This document shows positions 8,065 through 15,855 of a DNA stretch of 64,000 bases, piece by piece. Within the stretch, counting starts at the first letter, position 1. Every line of letters begins with the position of its first letter. The notes below the pieces were generated by a model. That model searched no databases. It was not told the DNA's origin and worked only from the letters and a program-made list of their open reading frames with translations. Position numbers and translations under genes: made by a program. This stretch comes from Oscillospiraceae bacterium (GTDB lineage: Bacteria; Bacillota; Clostridia; Oscillospirales; Ruminococcaceae): NCBI GenBank assembly GCA_004554485.1, contig SFLS01000001.1, forward strand, positions 1 to 64,000, given 5' to 3'.

Positions 8065-9275
8065 TCGCTGAAATAAAGCCGGGAACCGGCCGGGGCATCA
8101 TGCAGGCGCCCCCTTCCAAAAGTATGGCGCACCGGCTGCTCATTGGCAGCGCCCTTGCCGAAGGGGAAAGCGTCATTGAGGGTATCTCCTCCTCCGAGGA
8201 TATGAAAGCCACTCTCGACTGCCTTGCCGCCATCGGCGCGCACTGCAGCATGGAGGGTGACAAGGTAACCGTCCGCGGGGCCAACCTGCAGAATATTGCG
8301 GAAGGAACGGTTTTGAACTGCCGCGAAAGCGGTAGTACGCTGCGCTTTTTCGTTCCCCTCTGCCTTTTGGGCGGCGGCAGGGTCACCCTCACCGGCAGCC
8401 CGACCCTTCTTTCCCGCCCCATGGGCGTCTACGAGGAGATCTGCAAAAAGCAGGGACTCCTTTTTCAGCCCACCGCGGAGGGCATCACCGTCGGCGGCAG
8501 GCTGAAAAGCGGCAGCTACAAGATCAAAGGCAACATCAGCAGCCAGTTTATCACCGGGCTCCTTTTCGTCCTCCCGCTGATGTCTCAAAGCAGCACCATC
8601 CAGCTCATTCCGCCTATCGAAAGCTGCTCCTACATCAATCTGACCATCCAGGCGCTCTCCCAGTTCGGCATAACGGTTCGGTGGCAGGATGAAAAAAACC
8701 TTTTCGTCCCCGGCGGTCAGCACTACCATCCCGTTCATGCCAGGGTCGAGGGCGACTATTCCAACGCGGCGTTCTTCGCCGCTCTCAATCTCCTTGGGTC
8801 GGAGATCGCCATCACCGGGCTCAATCCCGACAGCCTGCAGGGGGATAAAATATATGAAAAGGATTTTGCCCTGCTCCAAAAGGGCACGCCCACCATCAAT
8901 ATTTCCGATTGTCCGGATCTCGGGCCGATCCTGTTTGCCCTGGCTGCCGTCAAGGGCGGCGGCGTCTTTACCGGCACCCGCCGACTGAAAATAAAGGAAA
9001 GTGACCGGGCCGGTGCCATGGCCGAGGAGCTTGCCAAATTCGGCGTCGCCGTCACGGTGCATGAGGACAGCGTCGTCGTTTATCCGCACAATTTCCACGC
9101 CCCGGAAAAGCCCCTTTCCGGCCACAACGACCACCGCATCGTCATGGCTTGCGCTGTTCTTGCCACCGTCACCGGCGGCATTATCGAAGGGGCCGAGGCT
9201 TCCCGCAAAAGCCTGCCGGATTTTTTTGAGCGGCTGCAAAAGCTTGGATTTGAGGTGATTTGCCATGATGCTTGA
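8061..9275 (+). CDS. aroA: 5-enolpyruvylshikimate-3-phosphate synthase
   Basis: Transfers enolpyruvyl from PEP to shikimate-3-phosphate. The 404 aa show the substrate motif PPSKSMAHR, NCRESGSTLRF in place of the class I NAGTA-type loop, GNISSQFITGLLF, VEGDYSNAAFF with the catalytic Asp, and KESDRAGAMAEEL. The chain is slightly short of the 420-450 aa usual for the family, but both lobes are covered and no motif is missing. The loop types suggest the clostridial lineage. It overlaps aroQ (4 nt) and tyrA (11 nt). Confidence 0.93.
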   Translation: MIAEIKPGTGRGIMQAPPSKSMAHRLLIGSALAEGESVIEGISSSEDMKATLDCLAAIGAHCSMEGDKVTVRGANLQNIAEGTVLNCRESGSTLRFFVPLCLLGGGRVTLTGSPTLLSRPMGVYEEICKKQGLLFQPTAEGITVGGRLKSGSYKIKGNISSQFITGLLFVLPLMSQSSTIQLIPPIESCSYINLTIQALSQFGITVRWQDEKNLFVPGGQHYHPVHARVEGDYSNAAFFAALNLLGSEIAITGLNPDSLQGDKIYEKDFALLQKGTPTINISDCPDLGPILFALAAVKGGGVFTGTRRLKIKESDRAGAMAEELAKFGVAVTVHEDSVVVYPHNFHAPEKPLSGHNDHRIVMACAVLATVTGGIIEGAEASRKSLPDFFERLQKLGFEVICHDA

Positions 9276-10122
9276 TACCAGTAAAAAAATCCTTATTGTC
9301 GGTCTTGGTCTCATTGGCGGCAGCTATGCCAAAGCGCTGCGTAAGCTGGGCTTTCAGATCTCCGCCATCACCTTAAAGCAGGAGGATATCGACTATGCCC
9401 TGCAGAACGGGATCATTGATTTTGGCTATACCGAACCGCTCCCGGAGGTCATAGGGCAGGCGGAGCTTGTCATTTTTGCCCTTTATCCCCATGTGTTTCT
9501 CGAATGGATTGCCAGCTACCAGCAGTACCTCCGCTCCGGCGCGCTTCTTACCGATGTAACCGGCGTGAAAGGGGCCATTGTGGAGCGGATCCAGTCCATG
9601 CTCCGTCCGGATGTCGAATTCATCGCCGCCCACCCCATGGCCGGGCGGGAGGTCTACGGCGTGCAGAACAGCGACGAGCGGATCTTCCGCGGAGCCAATT
9701 ACATCGTGACTCCCACCGCACGCAATACCGAAGCCGCCATTCAGGACTGTCTGGAGCTGGGGCGGCTGATGGGGTTTGCCCATGTTTCTGTCCTTTCGCC
9801 GGAAAAGCACGATGAAATGATCGGCTTTGTTTCCCAGCTCACCCACTGTATCGCGGTCTCGCTGATGACCTGCTACGACGGGGAAAAGCTGCAGGACTAC
9901 ACCGGCGATTCCTTCCGGGATCTGACCCGGATCGCCCGGATCAACGATGATATGTGGAGCGAGCTGTTCCTGCTCAATAAGGATATGCTCCTCGATTCCA
10001 TGGATAAGTTCCTTACGGAGTTTACCCGGCTGCGCACCTGCCTGGAGCACGGCGACCGGGAAACCATGCGCCAAATGATGCGGGTTTCCACCGAACGCCG
10101 GGCGTTCTTCGATAAAAAATAG
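9265..10122 (+). CDS. tyrA: Prephenate dehydrogenase
   Basis: Oxidatively decarboxylates prephenate to 4-hydroxyphenylpyruvate for tyrosine. The 285 aa have an N-terminal Rossmann fold with GLGLIGGSYAKAL (about residues 13-25), the HPMAGREVYG substrate segment, and the helical C-terminal domain with FVSQLTHCIAVSL and DSFRDLTRIA. There is no C-terminal ACT domain, so tyrosine feedback would have to act by another route. Two adjacent ATGs (9265 and 9268) are equally possible starts. Start lies inside aroA. Confidence 0.93.
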   Translation: MMLDTSKKILIVGLGLIGGSYAKALRKLGFQISAITLKQEDIDYALQNGIIDFGYTEPLPEVIGQAELVIFALYPHVFLEWIASYQQYLRSGALLTDVTGVKGAIVERIQSMLRPDVEFIAAHPMAGREVYGVQNSDERIFRGANYIVTPTARNTEAAIQDCLELGRLMGFAHVSVLSPEKHDEMIGFVSQLTHCIAVSLMTCYDGEKLQDYTGDSFRDLTRIARINDDMWSELFLLNKDMLLDSMDKFLTEFTRLRTCLEHGDRETMRQMMRVSTERRAFFDKK

Positions 10123-10143
10123 CCAAAAGGAGAGCTTGCCGCC

Positions 10144-11172
10144 ATGAATATGGATTTTAAAAGAAAACTTCCCATCCCGCTTGAAACCAAGCAGATGTAT
10201 CCCCTTACGCCGCAGCTCGCCGCTGTCAAAGCCGCCAGGGATGAAAAGATCAAAGCTGTTTTTGAGTCCCGTTCCGATCAGTTTATCCTCATCATCGGTC
10301 CCTGCTCCGCGGACCGGGAGGATTCCGTTCTCGATTACATCTGCCGTCTTGCAAAGGTACAGGAAAAGGTAAAGGATAAGATCATCATTATCCCCCGGAT
10401 CTATACCGGCAAGCCCCGCACCACCGGTCAGGGCTATATGGGGCTGCTGCACCAGCCGGATCCCAACGAAAAATCCGATATCTTTAACGGGATCTGCGCG
10501 GTCCGCAAATTCCATATGCGCGCTTTGGCCGAAACCGGCTTTACCTGCGCGGATGAGATGCTCTATCCAGAAAACCACCGCTACCTCTCCGATCTGCTCG
10601 GCTATGTCGCGGTCGGCGCCCGCTCCGTCGAAGACCAGCACCACCGCCTGACCGCCAGCGGCATCGAACTCCCCGTGGGCATGAAAAACCCCTCCGGCGG
10701 CGATCTTTCGGTCATGATGAATTCCATCGTCGCCGCGCAGGCGCCGCACAACTTTATTTACCGCGGCTGGGAGGTCGAAAGCTTTGGCAATCCCCTCGCC
10801 CACGCCATTCTGCGGGGTTATGTGGACAAGCAGGGCAACAGCCACCCCAACTATCATTACGAGGATCTCCAGTACGTCTATGGCCTTTATGCCAAAAGCG
10901 GGCTGGCTAACCCCGCCGTTATCGTCGATGCCAACCACTCCAACTCCGGCAAACAGTGTTTCGAGCAGATTCGCATTGCCAAAGAGGTCCTGTACAGCCG
11001 CCGTTACAACAGGGATATCGCACAGATGGTCAAGGGCCTTATGATCGAAAGCTACATCGAAGACGGCTGCCAGAAAACCGGCGGCGGCGTCTACGGACAG
11101 TCCATCACCGATCCCTGCCTGGGCTGGGAAAAGAGCGAGCGCCTGATCTACGATATTGCCGACAGCCTCTGA
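10144..11172 (+). CDS. aroF: 3-deoxy-7-phosphoheptulonate (DAHP) synthase, AroFGH type
   Basis: First and committed shikimate step, condensing PEP and erythrose-4-phosphate. It is a 342-aa class I-alpha enzyme of the E. coli AroF/G/H kind: IIGPCSADREDS, the PRIYTGKPRTTGQGYMG loop, GARSVEDQHHR and DANHSNSGKQ metal/substrate motifs. Many Firmicutes use the I-beta type instead. The entry enzyme is the last gene of the operon, followed by a strong terminator. The symbol is by family only; which amino acid inhibits it cannot be read from sequence here. Confidence 0.92.
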   Translation: MNMDFKRKLPIPLETKQMYPLTPQLAAVKAARDEKIKAVFESRSDQFILIIGPCSADREDSVLDYICRLAKVQEKVKDKIIIIPRIYTGKPRTTGQGYMGLLHQPDPNEKSDIFNGICAVRKFHMRALAETGFTCADEMLYPENHRYLSDLLGYVAVGARSVEDQHHRLTASGIELPVGMKNPSGGDLSVMMNSIVAAQAPHNFIYRGWEVESFGNPLAHAILRGYVDKQGNSHPNYHYEDLQYVYGLYAKSGLANPAVIVDANHSNSGKQCFEQIRIAKEVLYSRRYNRDIAQMVKGLMIESYIEDGCQKTGGGVYGQSITDPCLGWEKSERLIYDIADSL

Positions 11173-11231
11173 TCCCCGCTGCTGCGCCAGGGTCCTGTCG
11201 GCCCCAAAGCACGACGTCTGTTATACCTATA

Positions 11232-11293
11232 CCACCCCCCTGCGCCCGGGCACAAGCTGCTCGGGCGCTTCGGTCGTATCGGGGTGGATTTTT
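11232..11293 (+). terminator. Terminator of the aro operon
   Basis: The outer stem CCACCCC/GGGGTGG (11232-11238 with 11281-11287) encloses an inner stem GCGCCCG/CGGGCGC and is followed by a T-run at 11289-11293. Confidence 0.7.
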
Positions 11294-11304
11294 CCCGTAT
11301 ATTC

Positions 11305-11313
11305 TGGTATACT
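11305..11313 (+). promoter_or_regulatory. Extended -10 promoter for the acetyltransferase
   Basis: TGG followed by TATACT (11308-11313) gives an extended -10; no good -35 is visible. It lies directly after the aro operon terminator and about 45 nt before the next gene. Confidence 0.5.
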
Positions 11314-11358
11314 GTATTCTGCAGTGGTCCCAACAAAAAGGTTTTTAGGGAGGCAGCC

Positions 11359-11898
11359 ATGATATTGCAAACCAAAAGACTGCTCCTGCGCCCGTGGCAG
11401 GATTCGGACGCGGAGGATCTGTACCGCTACGCCAGCTCTCCCGAGGTGGGCCCGATTGCCGGCTGGCCGGTGCATACCAGTGTCCAGAACAGCCTTGCCA
11501 TTCTCCGCGGTGTACTTTCGGAGCCGGAGACCTATGCTGTTGTTCCCAAAGCCGTGGGCCACGCCGTCGGCAGCGTCGGCCTGATGATCGGCACAGCCAG
11601 CGCCCTCGGCATCCCCGAGACCGAAGGCGAGATCGGCTATTGGATCGGGGTCCCCTTTTGGGGCCAGGGCCTCATCCCGGAAGCGGTGGAGGAAATGCTG
11701 CGCCGCGGCTTTGTGGACCTGGGGCTTGAAACCGTCTGGTGCGGCTATTTTGATGGCAACCTGAAATCCCGGCGCGTCCAGGAAAAGTGTGGTTTTCTCT
11801 ACCGGTATACCCGGGAAAATGTCCCCGTCCCTACGCTGGGGGACGTGCGGGCCGAACACATCTCCTGCCTGACGAAGGAACAGTGGCTAACCCGGTAG
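11359..11898 (+). CDS. GNAT acetyltransferase (RimJ/RimL-like)
   Basis: 179-aa N-acetyltransferase of the GNAT superfamily. The N-terminus MILQTKRLLLRPWQDSD and the acetyl-CoA region near EIGYWIGVPFWGQGLIPEAV are characteristic of the RimJ/RimL branch, followed by a WCGYFDGNLKSRRVQEKCGF segment. Start 11359 is chosen for its AGGGAGG site (11347-11353); an upstream in-frame ATG would begin inside the preceding terminator region. The substrate is unknown: ribosomal protein N-termini or small amines are both common in this group. It appears monocistronic and is followed by a terminator shared with selD. Confidence 0.85.
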   Translation: MILQTKRLLLRPWQDSDAEDLYRYASSPEVGPIAGWPVHTSVQNSLAILRGVLSEPETYAVVPKAVGHAVGSVGLMIGTASALGIPETEGEIGYWIGVPFWGQGLIPEAVEEMLRRGFVDLGLETVWCGYFDGNLKSRRVQEKCGFLYRYTRENVPVPTLGDVRAEHISCLTKEQWLTR

Positions 11899-11946
11899 TG
11901 TCCTGTTCCTTGCTCCTTTTCCTCCCCTGGAATCACAAAATAATCG

Positions 11947-11987
11947 GCCGCCTGCCGGTCGCGATCTGCGAACGGCAGGCGGCTTTT
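11947..11987. terminator. Intrinsic terminator between convergent genes
   Basis: An 11-bp stem GCCGCCTGCCG/CGGCAGGCGGC (11947-11957 with 11973-11983) is followed by TTTT. It lies between the acetyltransferase and selD stops. Confidence 0.75.
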
Positions 11988-12055
11988 GCAGCAAAAAGCA
12001 GCATGGCGTCGGCCATACTGCCTTTTTCATTTATCCTGGACTGTCCGGCTCTTGT

Positions 12056-13099
12056 TTACTTCACATAGATGGAGCAATCGCTTTGCTTTTCCACATAGCC
12101 GATGATCTCCGCCCCCGGCACCTTATCGCTTTGCTGCAGCTCCTGCAGCAGCGCCCGGGCGTCCTGCTCCTCCACGGCGATCAGCAACCCGCCGGAGGTC
12201 TGCGGGTCGTACAGCACATCCTGCATTGCCAGCGGCACGCTTTCGGCAAAGCGGGCGGTGGGACCCGCAAACTGCCGGTTACGGTAGGCTCCCTCGGGGA
12301 TCAGTCCCATTTCCGCCAGCGGCAGTACTCCGGGCAGCACCGGCACCTTGCCGCTGTCGATCACAATGGTCAAATCGCTGCCGCGGGCCATCTCGGTCGC
12401 ATGCCCCATCAGCGCAAAACCGGTCACGTCGGTCATGCTATGGAGGCGGTATTTCCGGGCGATCTCACAGGCATACTTGTTCAGTGTCGCCATCTGGCGC
12501 ACCGCGCGCTGGTACAGGGCGGCGTCCGCCAGCTCCGCCCGGTTTGCGGTGGTAATGATCCCGATGCCCAGCGGCTTTGTCAAGATCAGCAGGTCGCCCT
12601 CCTCGGGGGTGCAGTTCATTTGGATCTCCTCCGGACGGGCAAACCCAGTCACCGAAAGACCGTATTTCGGCTCCTGGTCGTTGATGGTATGTCCGCCGGC
12701 AATCACGACCCCTGCCTCGTAGGCTTTTTCATAGCCGCCGCGCAGCACCTCATGGATCATCTCCTTGGGCATCTGCGGCGTTACGGTCATAATATTCAGG
12801 GCGATCTTGGGGGTGGCGCCCATGGCGTAAATATCGCTGATAGCATTGGCCGCCGCGATCTGCCCGAACATAAACGGGTCATCCACAATGGGCGGGAAGA
12901 AATCCAGCGTCTGCACAATCGCCAGATCGTCGCTGACGCGGTACACCGCCGCGTCATCGCTGGTATCATAGCCCACCAGCAGGTTTTCGTCCTTTACCGT
13001 GGGGATCCCCTGCAGGATCTGGCTCAGCATCCCGGCGCCCACCTTAGCGCCGCACCCCCCGCAGGAGGCCAGCTTGCTCATTTTAATATCGCACTGCAT
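12056..13099 (-). CDS. selD: Selenide, water dikinase (selenophosphate synthetase)
   Basis: Makes selenophosphate, the activated selenium donor, from selenide and ATP. The 347 aa show the N-terminal glycine-rich active-site segment ASCGGCGAKVG, where the catalytic residue is Cys rather than selenocysteine, DDAAVYRV and IVQTLDFFPPIVDDP ATP/metal motifs, ANAISDIYAMG and AGGHTI. It lies directly after yqeB and yqeC with no spacer, its ribosome site overlapping the end of yqeB. No selA, selB or tRNA-Sec is in the window, so the selenophosphate may go to a selenium-containing molybdenum hydroxylase cofactor rather than (or besides) selenocysteine. Confidence 0.95.
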   Translation of the reverse strand: MQCDIKMSKLASCGGCGAKVGAGMLSQILQGIPTVKDENLLVGYDTSDDAAVYRVSDDLAIVQTLDFFPPIVDDPFMFGQIAAANAISDIYAMGATPKIALNIMTVTPQMPKEMIHEVLRGGYEKAYEAGVVIAGGHTINDQEPKYGLSVTGFARPEEIQMNCTPEEGDLLILTKPLGIGIITTANRAELADAALYQRAVRQMATLNKYACEIARKYRLHSMTDVTGFALMGHATEMARGSDLTIVIDSGKVPVLPGVLPLAEMGLIPEGAYRNRQFAGPTARFAESVPLAMQDVLYDPQTSGGLLIAVEEQDARALLQELQQSDKVPGAEIIGYVEKQSDCSIYVK

Positions 13100-13897
13100 T
13101 TATTTTCCCTCCAGTAGCTTGGTATAGTACAGCACACCCTCCAGAATGCCGCCTGCGATGGCGTTGGCCTTATCGGAGGGGGTAAAGCAGTTTTCCAACT
13201 TGCAGCGGGCGTCAATATCGCCGGATTTCAGCCCTTTGGTCACGGGCGTACCCTCCGGCAGCATTCCCCGTACCATACCGCTCATCTGGGCATACACCGG
13301 TTCGGTGCCGGCGTAAGCCACCAGCTGTCCCTTTTCCACCACATCGGTGATCTTCACCGCCGGATGCCATATCCCGTCTGCCGTTGCCCGGATGATGCGC
13401 TCTCCGCTGAAGCCACCCACATTGCCGGGGGTCGCGGTATCCGGCTCCGGGGAACCCTCATACAACGTCCGTCCCATATCGTGGCCGCGGTTGCTTTCCA
13501 CGCAGAAGTGGCAGTCCACCCCCGAGGTAAACCCGGGGCCGATACCCACCACCAGCGGCGCGTCGGTTATCCCGGTGCCGATATTCCTTTTGGCAATGAT
13601 GGCGTCCACCAGCACCGCAGGTTTTAGCTTTTTCGCTTCCTTGTATTCCGGGTCGATCAAAACAGGGATCTCCCCCTTTGTCAGGATCTCCCGCGCTTCC
13701 CCGGCGTCCTTCGCCAGTCTGGCGGTCACGCCCGTTACCGTGGCCGTCCCATCGTACACCGCGCGGGAAAAGGCCACCGTACAGCGTACCGTCGTCGGCT
13801 TTTCTATATCGGTGCAGACAATCTGAAAACCACACCGGTGCAGCCGGCAGGCGATCCCCGTCGCCAGGTCGCCCGCCCCCTTGATCACGATCAGCAT
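13100..13897 (-). CDS. yqeB: YqeB/EF2563-family selenium-dependent molybdenum hydroxylase accessory protein
   Basis: 265-aa protein of the EF2563/YqeB family, known from comparative genomics as a marker of selenium-dependent molybdenum hydroxylases; the biochemical step is not established. The N-terminal IKGAGDLATGIACRLHRCGF resembles a dinucleotide-binding fold. Further family motifs are IGPGFTSGVDCHFCVESNRGH and the C-terminal GDIDARC. It sits between yqeC and selD in the usual trio. The neighbouring locus at 17.6-21.4 kb encodes a molybdenum hydroxylase that could be its client. Confidence 0.9.
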   Translation of the reverse strand: MLIVIKGAGDLATGIACRLHRCGFQIVCTDIEKPTTVRCTVAFSRAVYDGTATVTGVTARLAKDAGEAREILTKGEIPVLIDPEYKEAKKLKPAVLVDAIIAKRNIGTGITDAPLVVGIGPGFTSGVDCHFCVESNRGHDMGRTLYEGSPEPDTATPGNVGGFSGERIIRATADGIWHPAVKITDVVEKGQLVAYAGTEPVYAQMSGMVRGMLPEGTPVTKGLKSGDIDARCKLENCFTPSDKANAIAGGILEGVLYYTKLLEGK

Positions 13898-13909
13898 CTT
13901 GATTCCTCC

Positions 13910-14632
13910 CTATCGTGTCCAGACTTCATATTCTCCGGGGGAATGCCGCAGGGCTGCCGCCACCACCCGGTCCACGCCGTTCTGCAGCAGCAGTCCGGCC
14001 GTCAGCTCCGTCAAGGCAGCCGGCACCACATCACGCTGGTTCAGCAGCACGGCATAGGGGCGATTCCCCACGTTTTTTCGCTGTGCCAGCGGCGACGAAA
14101 GCAGCATTGCCATCATCTCCGGCGTCACTTTTTGCTCCGGGGAAAAGCCAAAGCGCAGCACCGCCAGTTCCGGACGGTGGCACACCTCACCCAAAGGATT
14201 GCCCAGAGCGGAAAGCCCCGCTACCGCCACCACCGCATCGGCAAACGCCGGAATAACCGGCTCCCGGTCGTTCGGCACCTTCAGCGGCAGGCCCTTGGTG
14301 CCGTCCGCCTCAATAATAACATGATCGGCCAGCTCCGGCAACTGTTCCAGCAGCGGCGTCGCGCCGAACCGGTGGTCCTCCATCGGGATGCCCACCGTCA
14401 TCAGGCGGCGGCTCATCAACATATTGCTCAGCACCGCTGGGTCGTCGCCCATGTAGTAATCCCGTTCGGGCGGCCTGATATGCGTGGTAGTGGTCATCAC
14501 GGCCGTGTCTCCCCGCAGGGCGTACTCCTGTCCCAGCGCCGCCATCAGGCTGCTTTTTCCGCCGCCGCCGATGATCGCCGTCGTAACGGTGTCCTGCAGG
14601 GCCAGGGACGTAATCAGCAAACACTCCCGCAT
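13910..14632 (-). CDS. yqeC: YqeC selenium cofactor biosynthesis protein
   Basis: 240-aa P-loop protein of the YqeC family, predicted to help insert selenium into the molybdenum cofactor of hydroxylases. The nucleotide-binding loop IIGGGGKSSLM lies near residues 20-30, followed by TTTTHI and IIEADGTKGLPLK, which are family signatures. The second ATG (14632) is preferred because the GGGAGG site is 7 nt upstream; the ATG two codons earlier is too close to it. It is first in the yqeC-yqeB-selD operon with its own promoter at 14674-14702. Confidence 0.88.
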   Translation of the reverse strand: MRECLLITSLALQDTVTTAIIGGGGKSSLMAALGQEYALRGDTAVMTTTTHIRPPERDYYMGDDPAVLSNMLMSRRLMTVGIPMEDHRFGATPLLEQLPELADHVIIEADGTKGLPLKVPNDREPVIPAFADAVVAVAGLSALGNPLGEVCHRPELAVLRFGFSPEQKVTPEMMAMLLSSPLAQRKNVGNRPYAVLLNQRDVVPAALTELTAGLLLQNGVDRVVAAALRHSPGEYEVWTR

Positions 14633-14673
14633 TCTCATTCCTCCCTTCCGATTTCTACCGATATCTTATTCAA

Positions 14674-14702
14674 AGAATAACACGCAGCCCTTGAAAAGTC
14701 AA
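14674..14702 (-). promoter_or_regulatory. Promoter of yqeC-yqeB-selD
   Basis: On the minus strand TTGACT (14697-14702) and TATTCT (14674-14679) are 17 bp apart. The -35 abuts the -35 of the divergent promoter. Confidence 0.65.
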
Positions 14703-14719
14703 TCGGAATCCGTCATAAT
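14691..14719 (+). promoter_or_regulatory. Promoter of the modE-like gene and mocA
   Basis: TTGAAA (14691-14696) and CATAAT (14714-14719) are separated by 17 bp. It overlaps the divergent yqeC promoter, so one bound regulator could control both directions. Confidence 0.6.
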
Positions 14720-14752
14720 AAAGCTATCCCATAAGATAAAGGAGGCTCTTGC

Positions 14753-15109
14753 ATGAGCAACAAACAGATGACCGCCAGCACATCGGTACGCATCCGGGTG
14801 AACGACACCAAGGTGTTTGGTCCCGGCATTGCGGAATTGCTGGAGCGGATCGACCGCTGCGAATCCATCCGTACCGCCACAACGGAAATGAAAATCGCGT
14901 ACAGCAAGGCGTGGACGATGCTGCGCAGCTGTGAAGCCGCACTGGGTTATCCCCTCATCGAGCGCAAGGTCGGGGGGGCCGGCGGCGGCGGCTCTGTGCT
15001 CACGGCAGAGGGCCGGTCGCTGCTGGAGCGTTACCGCCGCTGGGAGGCCGACTGCAAGGAATACGCCCGTACCCATTTGGCGGAGCTGTTCCCGGAGGCC
15101 GCAAAATGA
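14753..15109 (+). CDS. ModE-like winged-helix DNA-binding protein (no molybdate domain)
   Basis: 118-aa protein matching the N-terminal winged-helix domain of the molybdate regulator ModE: MKIAYSKAWTMLRSCEAALGYPLIERK is split as the recognition helix region and wing, followed by GGGSVLTAEGRSLLERYR. The C-terminal molybdate-binding (TOBE/MOP) domains of full ModE are absent, as in many clostridial short forms, so the signal it senses is unclear. It has an AAAGGAGG site, overlaps mocA by 4 nt, and faces the yqeC promoter, placing it as likely local regulator of the selenium-molybdenum genes. Confidence 0.85.
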   Translation: MSNKQMTASTSVRIRVNDTKVFGPGIAELLERIDRCESIRTATTEMKIAYSKAWTMLRSCEAALGYPLIERKVGGAGGGGSVLTAEGRSLLERYRRWEADCKEYARTHLAELFPEAAK

Positions 15110-15681
15110 CCCTGTCGCTGGTGGTGCTGGCTGCGGGGGCGTCCCGCCGCTTCGGTGCCCCCAATAAACTGCTTCAGCCGCTGGATGGCAAGCCGCTGCT
15201 CTGCCACACCCTTACCTTGGCGCGGCAGCTCCCTGTGGAGCAGCGGATCGCTGTCTGCTCCGCCCAGACTGCGCCGCTTGCGGCGGAGGCCGGCTTTACC
15301 GTCCTAATCAATAATGAACCGGAGCGCGGCCAAAGCCACAGCCTTCGCCTGGGGCTCGCTGCCTGCCGTCACTCCGACGGCTGCCTGTTCCTTACCGGAG
15401 ATCAGCCGTTTGTTTCCGTTCCGACGCTGCTTCGACTGATTGCCGCCTGGCAACAGGAGCCAGACGCCATCTGGGGCTGCGACTTTCAGGGCCGTTTTTC
15501 CATCCCCTCCATCTTCCCTGCCGCCGTTTACGGGGAGTTGCTTTCCCAGGGCGGCGATGTCGGCGGGCGGGAGGTCATGCGTGCCCACCCGGAACTGGTG
15601 CGCACCATTGCCGCCCCTGTCGAAGAACATATTGATATCGATACGCCGTCGGATCTTGCCGCCGCGCAAAACCGTAGATAG
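15106..15681 (+). CDS. mocA: MocA-like molybdenum cofactor nucleotidyltransferase
   Basis: 191-aa NTP-transferase of the MobA/MocA group, which converts molybdopterin cofactor to its dinucleotide form (cytosine dinucleotide for hydroxylases). Visible motifs are the LAAGASRRFGAPNKLL nucleotide loop, NNEPERGQSHSLRLGL, FLTGDQPFV with the metal aspartate, and GDVGGREVM followed by DIDTPSDL. It is translationally coupled to the ModE-like gene (ATGA). Position beside yqeB/yqeC and the hydroxylase supports the MocA role over MobA; CTP versus GTP use cannot be seen directly. Confidence 0.85.
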   Translation: MTLSLVVLAAGASRRFGAPNKLLQPLDGKPLLCHTLTLARQLPVEQRIAVCSAQTAPLAAEAGFTVLINNEPERGQSHSLRLGLAACRHSDGCLFLTGDQPFVSVPTLLRLIAAWQQEPDAIWGCDFQGRFSIPSIFPAAVYGELLSQGGDVGGREVMRAHPELVRTIAAPVEEHIDIDTPSDLAAAQNRR

Positions 15682-15688
15682 TAGATAA

Positions 15689-15713
15689 AAGGACACTCCC
15701 CGCTGTCCTTTTT
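15689..15713 (+). terminator. Terminator after mocA (first)
   Basis: AAGGACA/TGTCCTT stem followed by T-run, 8 nt after the mocA stop. Confidence 0.65.
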
Positions 15714-15728
15714 CTTTGGAAAAAAACA

Positions 15729-15756
15729 CCCCCGTCCAAATGGACGGGGGGCTTTT
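15729..15756 (+). terminator. Terminator after mocA (second)
   Basis: A 10-bp stem CCCCCGTCCA/TGGACGGGGG is followed by a short T-run. It gives a tandem stop with the hairpin just upstream; the 100 nt that follow to the permease stop hold nothing else I recognise. Confidence 0.7.
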
Positions 15757-15855
15757 GTGTTAAACACGATGAGAAATGGAGCTGTTTTATTGGTAGAACC
15801 TATCCTTGGATAGTGCTCACATCCCAAGCTCTCAGGGATTCATCAGTTTCCTGAA

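Noticed and set aside
12056..13099. Selenocysteine-containing SelD
   Set aside because: The active-site position is encoded as Cys with no in-frame TGA and no SECIS-like need.
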